64,000 nucleotides of DNA from Asticcacaulis sp. EMRT-3 (GTDB lineage Bacteria; Pseudomonadota; Alphaproteobacteria; Caulobacterales; Caulobacteraceae), in the NCBI RefSeq assembly GCF_030027245.1, contig NZ_JASERT010000004.1, positions 16,667 through 80,666 of the forward strand, read 5' to 3'. Position numbers and translations under genes: made by a program. This document shows positions 44,141 to 53,550 of this stretch, in pieces. Each line of letters opens with the position of its first letter. The first letter of the stretch is position 1. A model generated the notes under the pieces. The model searched no databases. It was not told the DNA's origin and saw only the letters and a list, made by a program, of their open reading frames with translations.

Positions 44141-44256
44141 TAGAGCAACGAGCGTTTAATTTGACTTACAAATTGAATGCGAGATGCGGAAAAATGTAAA
44201 ATGTAGAGTGGGTTGCATTCCTTTGACCGATTCAATCAGAATGCAGACCGCTCTAG
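44141..44256. repeat. Repeat family A, copy 5 (inverted)
   Basis: Reverse-oriented copy beginning TAGAGCAACGAGCG and ending CAGACCGCTCTAG. It lies 42 bases upstream of the MFS start, thus between promoter and gene or carrying the promoter. Confidence 0.9.
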
Positions 44257-44297
44257 CATTAAAGACGGCTCGCTTTTTGACAACAGGAGTGCTTGTC

Positions 44298-45521
44298 ATG
44301 ACCGCTCAGGTCTCGGAACCCGCCATATCGATACAGGAAAAAACCGCCACGGCCATCGTGCTGCCGGTGATTGTGGCGGTCAGTTTCTGTCATCTGCTCA
44401 ATGACATGATGCAGTCGCTTCTGCCCGCCATCTATCCGAATCTTCAGGTGCGCTTCGGCCTCAGCTTCGCGCAGATCGGCCTCGTCACCCTGGCCTATCA
44501 GATCACCGCCTCGTTGTTGCAGCCTCTGGTGGGGCTGTATGCTGACCGCAGCCCGACGCCGCTGGCCCTGCCGGGCGGCACCATGTTTACCCTGGCCGGT
44601 CTGGTCGTTTTGTCGATGGCGCACAGCTATGGCGTGCTGCTGGCGGGCGCGTGCCTGCTCGGCGTCGGCTCGTCGGTCTTTCACCCGGAATCGTCGCGCG
44701 TGGTGCGCATGGCGGCGGGCGGACGGCATGGGCTGGGTCAGTCCCTGTTTCAGGTCGGCGGCAATGCCGGTTCGGCCTTAGGCCCGCTGGCCGCCGCCAT
44801 CGTGGTGGTGCGGCTGGGCCAGTCGAGCCTCGCCCTGTTCGCGCTGCTGGCCCTGCTGGCCTGCGCCGTTTTGTGGTTTGTCAGCCGCTGGTACAAGCAC
44901 CACGGTCTGGCGCGCATCCACAGTGCCCACGGGCGCGAAACGGTGGTCGTGCCTTCAAAAACCGCCCTGGGCGGCATCGCCATCCTGCTGGGCCTGATCT
45001 TTTCGAAATATGTCTATCTGGCCAGCATCACCAGCTATTTCACCTTCTACCTCATCCACCGCTTCCATGTGTCCGTCGAAAACGCCCAGATGCACCTGTT
45101 CGTCTTTCTGGCCGCCGTCGCGGTGGGCACGGTGGCGGGCGGGCCGCTGGGCGACCGGTTCGGGCGCAAATATGTGATCTGGTTCTCGATCCTCGGCACC
45201 CTGCCTTTCACCCTGCTGCTGCCGCACGCCAGCCTGTTCTGGACGGGGCCCTTGAGCGTGATCATCGGCCTGATCCTGGCCTCGGCCTTCCCGGCCATCG
45301 TGGTGTTCGCGCAGGAGTTGATGCCGGGCAAGGTGGGCATGATTTCCGGCCTGTTCTTCGGCTTCTCGTTCGGCATGGGTGGTCTGGGCGCGGCGGCTCT
45401 GGGCTGGCTGGCCGACCAGACGGGCATTGAAACCGTGTATGGCGTCTGCGCCGTCCTGCCCGCCATCGGCCTGATGGCCGCCTTCCTGCCCGATCTGCGC
45501 AGAAAACCTGCCCGCCGGTGA
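44298..45521 (+). CDS. MFS exporter, fosmidomycin resistance (Fsr)-like
   Basis: Protein of 407 residues from ATG 44298, with AGGAG eight bases upstream; the frame is open back into the repeat but that part is repeat sequence. Twelve hydrophobic segments are visible. SFCHLLNDMMQSLLPAIYP near residue 30 and GDRFGRKYVIWFS in the middle loop match Fsr-type major facilitator exporters. It likely exports a toxic small molecule by proton antiport. Drug specificity is not readable. Confidence 0.87.
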   Translation: MTAQVSEPAISIQEKTATAIVLPVIVAVSFCHLLNDMMQSLLPAIYPNLQVRFGLSFAQIGLVTLAYQITASLLQPLVGLYADRSPTPLALPGGTMFTLAGLVVLSMAHSYGVLLAGACLLGVGSSVFHPESSRVVRMAAGGRHGLGQSLFQVGGNAGSALGPLAAAIVVVRLGQSSLALFALLALLACAVLWFVSRWYKHHGLARIHSAHGRETVVVPSKTALGGIAILLGLIFSKYVYLASITSYFTFYLIHRFHVSVENAQMHLFVFLAAVAVGTVAGGPLGDRFGRKYVIWFSILGTLPFTLLLPHASLFWTGPLSVIIGLILASAFPAIVVFAQELMPGKVGMISGLFFGFSFGMGGLGAAALGWLADQTGIETVYGVCAVLPAIGLMAAFLPDLRRKPARR

Positions 45522-45760
45522 TGACGGCGACTTCTCGCAGGTCTGTTCCGGGTTCACCCTGCCACCATCAGCGGCCAATTTCAGAATGACTCTAAAAAAG
45601 AGGCTTGTCCGGTGAGGGAGGACAACGGACACGCCTTCGGCTCTCTGAATCTGTGCCCCACTCAGGTTCAAGGAGCAGAAAACACGGCCTGAGCTTAATC
45701 GAAACGCGGAAGACTCCATGTGTTTCGGGGCTCGCGGCCAGCAGTGGTTTAGAATTTAGA

Positions 45761-45800
45761 CATCTTGCGGCACTATGTGTCAGACATGTGCCGCAAGATG
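45761..45800 (-). terminator. Probable terminator of the TonB receptor gene
   Basis: Thirteen-base perfect arms CATCTTGCGGCAC (45761-45773) and GTGCCGCAAGATG (45788-45800), 13 bases beyond the stop of the receptor gene. On the minus strand the stem is followed by TCTAAATTCT. There is no long T run. Confidence 0.6.
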
Positions 45801-45812
45801 CTTACCGGAGTA

Positions 45813-47728
45813 TCAGTACTGGGCGCGCCATCCGAGAATGATGGTCTGGCCAGGGCTTTGGAAGCCAGTTGTCATGTTGGTATAGGTATCATAGCTCTTG
45901 AAGCCCTGATCATCCAGATTTGTCGCGTCAAGCGTGATGCTCTGGTCAAGACCATAGGCCTTGAACTTGTATGATGCCGACAGGTCGATCTGGTGACGAG
46001 CGGCATTGATGGCGTTTAGGATAATATTGTTGGCCTGCAAGGGTACGCCTGTCACAACCTGGCTGACCTTGACGTAGCTCAGGTGGGCAGAGAAGCCGCC
46101 GTGCTCGTAATAGGCCGTGACATTATAGGTATAGTCAGGAATACCAATCGCATACTGCGCCGGAGTAGCACTGAAATGGGTGTAGTTTGTCGTAAAGCCG
46201 AGACCCGAAAGTAGATTATCGAGAGGCTGCACCCACATGAATTCCTCACCCGTCAGTTTCATCAACTGGGTCAGGTTGGTCGGCTGCGTCAGATTGATAT
46301 TCGCATTGGCCACCAGCGATGGATTGGCGAGGGCCGCCGCCCAGGTTGTGCCGGCATTGAGCGCCAGACCCTGTTGCTGGTTTTCGGTGAGGGTTGAATA
46401 ATCTACGCCCAATGATGAGAAGGGCACCGAATTGATCTTGTTATAGGTGAAGTTCTTGATGTCCTTCTTGAAGATGGTCAGACCGACATAACCCGCCTTA
46501 CCGGTATAGTATTCACCGCCAATATCGAAATTGTTCGAATAGAAGGGCTTCAGGTTCGGATTACCCGTATTGCCGGACGAACCCGATGTATCCAGGCCGA
46601 GCGATGAGGTCAGCAAGGCCGGATTGGCGCGGGTCATGGTCTTTGACAAGGCAAAGCGCAGATTCATATGCTCCGTGACGTTGGCGACGAAGTTAAACGA
46701 GGGCAGGACGTCTTTATAACTGGCCTTGGTTGTCAGATACACAATATTGCCGCCAATAACGGACGGCGCCGTGACAGACTGATCCGTCGAGACGAAGCGG
46801 GCCCCGAAATTGGATTTGACCGGCACGCTGAACAAGTCGCCCTTATAGGCGGCCATGACATAGGTGCCGTTAACCTTTTCATCGATCGTCGCTGCCCCGG
46901 CACCATTATAGGAGCCACCCGTCGAGGTTGTGCCCGGCCCTTTCAGCAGGGCGTCATAGTTGACGGCTTTTGATATTTTGTTGAAATCCGGAATGACCCA
47001 TTTGTTAAACCCACCCCCGCTGACACCGTTCGAATAGATAGAGCGCGTCATGGGTGTGAGATATTGCGAAACGTCGGATTCCGGGATGGCGGCGGCGTAA
47101 GCGTCTTTGAGCGCCTGCGTCAGATCGATCACGTTGATATTGCGATGGTAGCCATCATAAGCGTAACCGGTTTTTAATGTCCAGTCGCCCAATTCCTTAC
47201 TCAGATCGAGATGCAGGCCCTTGGTGTCGGCATTGCGCTTGTCCCGCTGCATCGTCGTCTGGCCGGTAAAAGTCTGCCAACCGATATTGGGGTCGTTCAG
47301 GTTGACATTGGTCGTGATGGTGGGGACGTCGTTTCCATCAACATTTTCATAGGTCGCTGTGACATCGCTTTGGAACGGCGTGCGATATTTGAGGAAGGTG
47401 ACATCGCGTTCGTAGGTCGAGCGCATGAAGGCCAGTTCACCGTTCAGCTTCCAGCTATCGGCAAAATCCCATTCGAAGCTGCCGTTGACACTCAGATAGG
47501 CGTTCCTGTCCCGATAATAATCGGATTCCAGGAACATATTGGCATTGGCAAAGGTGGCCGAGGTAACGACATCATTCGAATCCACCTTCATGTTCAGGGG
47601 AATCATGCCGCCATTATAATCATCGCCTGGGCCTGTGCTGCGGAAGGTCAGCATCATATTGGTGCGTTCGGCAACCCGGTCACCGCCGCCGCCCAGAATA
47701 TCGAGATTGAATCTGAGGGTTTCACTAG
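45813..47728 (-). pseudogene. TonB-dependent receptor, C-terminal part (split by IS1380)
   Basis: Encodes the beta-barrel part, about 638 residues, ending in the aromatic pattern PGQTIILGWRAQY that is typical for outer-membrane barrel insertion. Joined to the N-terminal part at the duplicated CTAG, the frame is continuous (...QYRPS-ETLRFNLDILGG...) and gives a 986-residue receptor. The barrel has repeated strands such as YKDVLPSFNFVANVTEHMNLR. Neighbouring genes suggest import of glucuronic-acid-decorated xylan oligosaccharides. Without its signal peptide and plug this half cannot work. Confidence 0.92.
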
Positions 47729-49359
47729 CCGCTCTTATTCATGGTAGCGGCAAAATGATGCAGCGGGTGTAGCGTAAGGCTTTGTTTTGGCATAGATTAT
47801 GGGTGTCGAATCCTAAATCATTTCCAACACCGCCGGTGCCACACCCGCCATGGACCAGATTACCGATCTTCCGTTCGATTTGCCAAGCGTTTCGCGCAAG
47901 AAAGTCACGGCTGCTTTCGATGGCGGTCGTATCAGTTCCGACGGCGGCGTCATGCTTTTGTCTGCCGCGGAACGCCAGATCGGGATCATCGACCGGCTTT
48001 GGCGGCTCATTCCAGACCGTCGCAATCCGTTGCTGGTGACACACTCGGTGGCGTCAATCTTGAAGGCTCGGATCTTCGCCATCGCCTGCGGGTATGAAGA
48101 TGGCAATGACCTGGGCTCTCTGCGCACCGACCCTGCGTTCAAGCTCGCCTGCGGCCGTCTTCCCGAGGAAGGCAAGGATCTGTGCTCGCAACCCACGCTG
48201 TCGCGTTGGGAGAATGCCCCAGATCTTCGTAGCCTGATCCGGCTGACCTACGCCCTGGTCGATCAGTATTGCCATAGCTTTGGCTCGGCCATCCCGGCTG
48301 AGATCACGCTCGATATCGACGACACGGTCGACGTCGTCCATGGCCGCCAGCAGTTGTCGTTCTTCAACGCCCATGAAGGCGAGTATTGCTTCAAGCCTAT
48401 CCACGTCTACGACGTGGCCACGGGTCGGCCGGTCGTGGTCATTCTGCGGCCAGGTAAAACACCTTCCGGCAAAGAGGTGCGTAGCTGGGTCCGCAAGATC
48501 GTGCGCCGGATCCGCAAACACTGGCCCAAAACTCACATTACCCTGCGCGGCGACGGGCATTACGCCAGACCCGAGGTCATGGCCTGGGCCGAGCGCAAGG
48601 GCGTCGACTATATCTTCGGACTGCCCGGCTCCAAGCCCTTGCATGCCAAGGTCGAAGCCTTTGCCGATCATATCCGTGTCGTTCGCGCCGAACAGCAAGC
48701 CGCCGCCGTTCGCGGCTACACCGAAGTCCGCCATGGCGCCCAATCCTGGGGGCGCGAGCGCCGCGTCATTGCTCGTATCGAAGCCACGCCGCTTGGTCTC
48801 GACAACCGTTTCGTCGTGACGTCCCTGGGCGATCCCGATCCTGAGACCCTATACGCCAAGCTCTATTGCGCCCGGGGCAATGCGGAGAACTTGATCAAGC
48901 TGCACAAGACCCAGCTTAAAAGCGACCGCACCTCCTGCCGTTGCCCCCTGGCCAACCAGATGCGTCTGATCCTCCACACCGCCGCCTATTGGCTCATGCT
49001 CACCGTCAGGGATCAAATCCCAAAGGCCCACAAGCTGGCGACCGCAGAGTTCAATACCATCCGGTTGCGCTTACTGAAGATCGGCGCCCGGATCACCGAG
49101 ACGTCTCATCGCATCAGGATCGCCTTCGCCGCCGCTTGCCCAGAGGCCAGTCTCTTCCGTCACATCATGGCCGCGCTCAAGCCCGCACCTGCATGAAAAA
49201 TGGGGCTATGCCCCAAAAGCCGCCGCCATCACCATCAACCCCATCGGAGAAAAATCTGGTCCAGCGCGTGGCGAAAAACACGAAGCGGAAAAACGCGTCT
49301 CGGCATAGGCCAACCTAAACGGCAACCCGGTCACAGGAACCATGAATGGATCGGGCTAG
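47725..49359 (+). mobile_element. IS1380-family insertion sequence with 4-bp target duplication
   Basis: The element proper is 47729-49355 (1627 bp), flanked by CTAG at 47725-47728 and 49356-49359. The ends CCGCTCTTATTCATGGTAGC and, on the other strand, CCCGATCCATTCATGGTTCC share CC and the core ATTCATGGT as imperfect terminal repeats. It carries one transposase gene. Removing the element and one CTAG restores the receptor reading frame exactly, so insertion is recent and clean. Confidence 0.95.
47850..49196 (+). CDS. IS1380 family transposase
   Basis: Protein of 448 residues, complete. ITLDIDDTVDVVHGRQQ has the first catalytic Asp, HITLRGDGHYARPEV the second, and YCARGNAENLIKLHK the Glu region of the DDE site. 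Length and layout are those of IS1380. There is no frameshift, so the element may still move. Confidence 0.95.
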   Translation: MDQITDLPFDLPSVSRKKVTAAFDGGRISSDGGVMLLSAAERQIGIIDRLWRLIPDRRNPLLVTHSVASILKARIFAIACGYEDGNDLGSLRTDPAFKLACGRLPEEGKDLCSQPTLSRWENAPDLRSLIRLTYALVDQYCHSFGSAIPAEITLDIDDTVDVVHGRQQLSFFNAHEGEYCFKPIHVYDVATGRPVVVILRPGKTPSGKEVRSWVRKIVRRIRKHWPKTHITLRGDGHYARPEVMAWAERKGVDYIFGLPGSKPLHAKVEAFADHIRVVRAEQQAAAVRGYTEVRHGAQSWGRERRVIARIEATPLGLDNRFVVTSLGDPDPETLYAKLYCARGNAENLIKLHKTQLKSDRTSCRCPLANQMRLILHTAAYWLMLTVRDQIPKAHKLATAEFNTIRLRLLKIGARITETSHRIRIAFAAACPEASLFRHIMAALKPAPA

Positions 49360-50404
49360 GGCGATATTGCAGGGCGATCAGCCCGACCTTAGTTCTTGAC
49401 GTTCCGTCAAGAAGGGCGGCGCGACCGAGGCGCGGCATTTTGGCGCCCTTCATCGTGTCTTCGGTCATGCCGGGATTCAAAGCAAGCAGCTGGGCTTCGC
49501 TCAGAGTTCCTGGTGTCAGTCCATTACCAGTGTATGAATACACCGTCGGGCTCCAGGCCCATTGGTTCGACCCCTCGGGATTAATAAAGTTACCTGACGA
49601 ATCCTTGGTGACCGCTGGATCGCAAGATCCACAGAAATTATTGAAGTTGGGATCGCCGTAGCCGAGGGTTTCATAGCCGGCAGTATAAAGTTTGCGCTCA
49701 GTGCTGGAAAAGCCAACCAGAGCACCGAACTTATCCCACGTTTTGGACCACACGCCCGTAATACGCGGAGAAAATTTCTTGGCATTGACGCCATAGGTAT
49801 CCTGAACGGCGAGGACAGCGTGATCGCCCTTGTGATCGAAGGGGCGCACGTTTTGCAGATTCACCGTACCCGCCACGCCGCCTTCCAACTCATCTGCGCT
49901 CGGCGTCTTAGAAACGTCGATGCGATTGAAAAGGCCGGTGGGGAAAGAATCGAGATCGACCTGGCGGTCGGTCGAGCTTGATCCGGAAATGCCGTTGTCC
50001 GTCGCCATGGCGATCCGGTTGCCATTCATCGTGACTTGGGTGAAGTTTGACGGCAGGGCCCGCACGACGATCTGCGTGCCCTCGCCGGTAAAGGCGTCGC
50101 GCGTAACAATCATGCCGGGAACGCGTTGCAGGGCTTCGGCCATGTTCAGGTCGGGAAACTTGCCAATATCTTCTGAAAAGACGGTTTCCGTGAAATTGGT
50201 GGAATCCTTTTTGGCGCGCGTGGCATTTTGCAATGAAGCGCGGTAACCTGTAACCACAACGACTGTGGAATCGTCGCTGGCGGGCTTGGCCTTGCTCTTC
50301 TGGGCATCCTGAGCAAAGGCTGAGGCACCGCCAAGCCCGCTCAGCACTGTGGCGCAGAGGAGCGTTGACCTGATGGCGCAATAAGTCTGGTGTTTCGGTT
50401 GCAT
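49356..50404 (-). pseudogene. TonB-dependent receptor, N-terminal part (split by IS1380)
   Basis: Encodes a signal peptide (cleavage near SAFAQDA), the segment VVVVTGYRASLQNATRAK, and the TonB plug (EALQRVPGMIVTRDAFTGEG, DVSKTPSADELEGGVAGTVNL). Read into the insertion sequence the frame adds a few foreign residues (PIHSWFL) and stops at 49331. The promoter region upstream contains the inverted repeat TTTGCCA-N6-TGGCAAA (50536-50555) and an operator-like site at 50838-50852. Confidence 0.92.
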
Positions 50405-51055
50405 TTTTCTTGTCCCTGTTCTGCCATGGCATAGCTGGCTGTTTTTTGGGCAGCGCCGGGTTCTGTAACCCTGTTACCGCTCACTTTTTGTATTAATCTG
50501 ACAATATGGGGCGCGTCAATGTGGTAAGTCCAATCTTTGCCATCACTGTGGCAAAACGCCCACAGTTTCGCAACATTAGAAATTGGTTAAATTCTTACAT
50601 TCTGTTTTCATAATTATTTATAATAACAATTTAAAAAATTACGAAAAAATATTTTTATATTTAATACATTGCTTTTTTAATAACCGTAATAAATGATCTA
50701 TAACATAAATGTTCAATTATATAGTGAAGCTATGTTATGGTTTATAGTAATTTAATTATATTAAACTAAAATTATTCGCCAATTAACGAGATTTATATTT
50801 AAGTTTTATTTTAAAATGGTCTTTTGCTGAATTTTTTTTGGTCAAGCCAAATATGTTTCGACTCGCATATCTCTCAGGCGGATAGGATTTGCGGGCGTGT
50901 CAATTTCGCTAATCACATGATGATTTTCTAATGAAAATTAATATTATAGCGCGCATGACGCTTGAGACCACTCAGGCGGTGCCTGCCAGCCTGTGTCGGC
51001 AAGATCATCATTTAATTTCAGTCGGGCAGGGAAAACTAAAATTTTGCCATTTGTA
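50405..51055. promoter_or_regulatory. AT-rich promoter region of the TonB receptor
   Basis: About 650 bases, very AT-rich at 50580-50840. Two sites stand out: TTTGCCA-N6-TGGCAAA at 50536-50555, and TTGGTCAAGCCAAAT at 50838-50852, which as its complement matches the shared motif found near the GntR, ManD and GH115 genes. No gene is seen. Confidence 0.5.
50838..50852. promoter_or_regulatory. Operator-like site 1 (TGGC-xTGACCA type)
   Basis: Complement reads ATTTGGCTTGACCAA. It shares the pattern TTGGCCT(T/G)ACCA with the sites at 51851, 53185, 53324 and 53449. The likely binder is the FadR-type GntR protein encoded at 51056-51829. Confidence 0.5.
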
Positions 51056-51829
51056 TCAGTCCTTTAATCTTTTTGTGCGATTAATTACGGCTTGGCGTTT
51101 TAGCTTTAGTCGCGTTCGAAGCTGGTCTATTTCCACAGCTTCCGTGGCATCCAGCAAATATTCTCGAACCTGTTCCAGATGCTGTTGCATGGCCTTGCGT
51201 GCGGCTACCGTATCTTTGGCTTCAATGGCTTTCATGATGGCCGCATGCTCGGAAAGGCGCGCTTCCAGGCCGCCACCTTGGGCGCGACTCATAATTTGTG
51301 AGGCGAGGGGAGATTTTTTGCGTAAATCCCAAAGCAATTCGACCATGGCGATAAGAGCGCCATTGTGGGTCATTGAGGCGATATGGACGTGGAAATCACG
51401 ATCCGCCTGCTCACAAATTTCCACATCGTCTGAGTCCATACTCTTTATGTATGTCCTCAGTATATCCAGATCACTCGCCGTAGCACCCTCGGCCGCGATA
51501 CCGGCCGCATCGCTTTCAATGAGGATCCGGGCTTCGATGAGTTCAAATGCGCCCACATTCAAATCGGGTGGGTTCGACAGGCTTTCCGCCGGCAGGTTTT
51601 TTGTCTGGGTTATATAAATGCCAGACCGGTCTCGAATCTCTATGATTCCCTGCAATTCGAGGGCAATCATGGCCTCTCTGACGGTTGGTCGACTGACACC
51701 AAAGGCTTCGGCCAGTTCGCGCTCTGCTGGCAATTTTTCACCCAGCCCATAGGTACCTTGCGCGATGGCAATAATGATTTGATCAGCGACGCGTCGATAG
51801 AGTCTGTCTGGTTGCTGGGAGGTACTCAA
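51056..51829 (-). CDS. FadR-type GntR family regulator (uronate/xylan locus)
   Basis: Protein of 257 residues. The N-terminal winged helix is clear (GEKLPAERELAEAFGVSRPTVREAMIALE); the C-terminal FCD domain (about 95-235) carries the Asp/His metal and ligand site region (DRDFHVHIASMTHN, SEHAAIMKAIEAKD). It belongs to the UxuR/ExuR-like group that senses uronates or their products. Operator-like sites lie just upstream of its own start (51851-51864) and before the receptor, ManD and GH115 genes, so it is probably the local repressor. Confidence 0.88.
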   Translation of the reverse strand: MSTSQQPDRLYRRVADQIIIAIAQGTYGLGEKLPAERELAEAFGVSRPTVREAMIALELQGIIEIRDRSGIYITQTKNLPAESLSNPPDLNVGAFELIEARILIESDAAGIAAEGATASDLDILRTYIKSMDSDDVEICEQADRDFHVHIASMTHNGALIAMVELLWDLRKKSPLASQIMSRAQGGGLEARLSEHAAIMKAIEAKDTVAARKAMQQHLEQVREYLLDATEAVEIDQLRTRLKLKRQAVINRTKRLKD

Positions 51830-51850
51830 TTAACACGTTCCCTGAAAAAT

Positions 51851-51864
51851 ATCGGCCTGACCAT
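51851..51864. promoter_or_regulatory. Operator-like site 2
   Basis: ATCGGCCTGACCAT lies 22 bases upstream of the GntR start, between it and the ManD gene, positioned for autoregulation. Confidence 0.5.
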
Positions 51865-51933
51865 GTAAGGCGATTTTAAACAAGAATGGTGTCTAGTCCA
51901 ATGTAAAACGTGTTTTTCCGATTTTCGGTTTAC

Positions 51934-53142
51934 TTACCAGTTCCACATGCTGCCATCTTCGAGGCGGGCAATCGGCAGTTGCTTGGGCGCATATGGGTAT
52001 TTGGCCGCCAGCTTTTCATCGATGTCAACGCCGTGACCGGGGGCCTCACCGGCATAGAGATAGCCGTCGGCGAAGCGGTAATCGTGCGGGAAGACCGCGT
52101 CGGTTTCGGGCGAATGGCGCATATATTCCTGAATGCCGAAATTGGGCACCCAGGTATCGAAATGGACGGCGGTGCCGAGCGTCACCGGCGACAGATCGGT
52201 AGCGCCGTGGCTGCCGGTGCGCACCTGATAGACGGCGGCGAAATCGGCCACGCGGCGCAGGTGCGTCACCCCGCCCGATCCGACAATCGTCATGCGCAGA
52301 TAGTCGATCAGTTGTTCGCTGATCAAATCCTTGGCGTCCCACAGCGTATTGAAGATTTCCCCGACGGCCAGAGGGGTGGTGGTATGTTGACGGATCAGGC
52401 GGAAGGCCTCCTGATTTTCGGCGGGCGTGGCGTCTTCCATCCAGAACAGGCGGTAGGGCTCCAGATCCTTGCCCAGCCTGCCCGCCTCGATCGGGGTCAG
52501 GCGATGGTGGACATCATGCAGCAGGTGGATGTCGTCGCCATGATCGGCACGCAATTGTTCAAACAGTTTGGGCGCGAATCGCAGGTAAGACGCCGTATTC
52601 CACAGGGTTTCGGTGGGCAGGGCCGCATCGGCGGGCTCGTAATACATATCGCCGCGCCCAACGCCATAAGCGCCCTTGACGCCCGGTATGCCCGACTGGG
52701 CGCGGATCGCCTTATAGCCGAGGTCGCGGTAATGGCCGACCTGTTCGGAAGTGTGGGCGATGTCCGTGCCGTTGGCGTGGCCATAGACCAGCACGCCATC
52801 GCGCGAACGCCCGCCCAGCAGATCATAGAGCGGCATACCCGCCATCTTGGCCTTGATGTCCCACAAAGCCACATCGACGGCGGCTATGGCGCGCATGGTG
52901 ACCGGCCCCCGGCGCCAATAGGCACCGCGATAGAGATATTGCCAGATGTCTTCGATGCGGCGCGGATCGCGACCGATCAGGGTGGGGATGACGTGGTCTT
53001 CGAGATAGGCCACAACCGACTTTTCGCGGCCATTCAGCGTGGCGTCGCCGATGCCATAGACGCCCTGATCGGTTTCGATCTTCAGCGTGACAAAATTGCG
53101 TCCGGGCGAGCAGACAATGACGCGGGTGGCGGTAATTTTCAT
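51934..53142 (-). CDS. manD: D-mannonate dehydratase, enolase superfamily
   Basis: Protein of 402 residues, the usual ManD length. It converts D-mannonate to 2-keto-3-deoxy-D-gluconate in glucuronate catabolism. Metal and active-site segments are visible: [26 protein letters not shown] and [13 protein letters not shown] supply the three acidic metal ligands and the His; [13 protein letters not shown] and PNFGIQEYM follow. Some ManD-subgroup members dehydrate D-gluconate or are nearly inactive, so the exact substrate is not proven. It is divergent from the GH115 gene, which releases glucuronic acid. Confidence 0.9.
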   Translation of the reverse strand: MKITATRVIVCSPGRNFVTLKIETDQGVYGIGDATLNGREKSVVAYLEDHVIPTLIGRDPRRIEDIWQYLYRGAYWRRGPVTMRAIAAVDVALWDIKAKMAGMPLYDLLGGRSRDGVLVYGHANGTDIAHTSEQVGHYRDLGYKAIRAQSGIPGVKGAYGVGRGDMYYEPADAALPTETLWNTASYLRFAPKLFEQLRADHGDDIHLLHDVHHRLTPIEAGRLGKDLEPYRLFWMEDATPAENQEAFRLIRQHTTTPLAVGEIFNTLWDAKDLISEQLIDYLRMTIVGSGGVTHLRRVADFAAVYQVRTGSHGATDLSPVTLGTAVHFDTWVPNFGIQEYMRHSPETDAVFPHDYRFADGYLYAGEAPGHGVDIDEKLAAKYPYAPKQLPIARLEDGSMWNW

Positions 53143-53184
53143 GAGAGTCTTCTTCAGATAGGAGGCGGTGGACGCCGTCTGATC

Positions 53185-53197
53185 TTGGTATGGCCAG
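53185..53197. promoter_or_regulatory. Operator-like site 3
   Basis: TTGGTATGGCCAG (complement CTGGCCATACCAA) lies 43 bases upstream of the manD start and fits the shared TGGCCxxACCA pattern. Confidence 0.5.
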
Positions 53198-53323
53198 ATT
53201 CAAAACCTTGGCAGTTTGCCATCTGGTGAACCAACGTACAGCGCCGGTTAAATGTTGATTTTTATAGAAATTTACGGCGCACTAAACATCGTCATACCTG
53301 CACCCATCGCAAGCCGTCAATAT

Positions 53324-53338
53324 TTTGGCCTGACCTAT
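53324..53338. promoter_or_regulatory. Operator-like site 4
   Basis: TTTGGCCTGACCTAT lies mid-way in the 408-base divergent gap between manD and the GH115 gene. Apart from sites 3-5, no other structure was seen in that gap. Confidence 0.5.
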
Positions 53339-53448
53339 TTGCAGAATTTTGACCCTTGCGCAATCAAAATTCAGAGTTTGTAAGAATCGCGCTGCGCTGT
53401 TCCGGTACTGAGATCGTTTCACAAGCTCCGTGCAGGCATTTTCTTAAA

Positions 53449-53463
53449 ATTTGGCCTTACCAT
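53449..53463. promoter_or_regulatory. Operator-like site 5
   Basis: ATTTGGCCTTACCAT lies about 90 bases upstream of the GH115 start at 53551 and is the best match to the common pattern. Confidence 0.5.
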
Positions 53464-53550
53464 CAGTTGCGGCTCGTTTTTATTAGCAGTACAAGATTTA
53501 AAACGAGACGTCCGCCCAATGTCAGGCTGACGACCATACGGGTGAGAAAT

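Noticed and set aside
44184..44297. N-terminal extension of the MFS exporter
   Set aside because: These codons are the family A repeat sequence; the ATG at 44298 has a proper Shine-Dalgarno.
50931..51617. 228-codon plus-strand open frame antisense to the GntR gene
   Set aside because: Serine/arginine-rich complement of a conserved regulator; no independent support.
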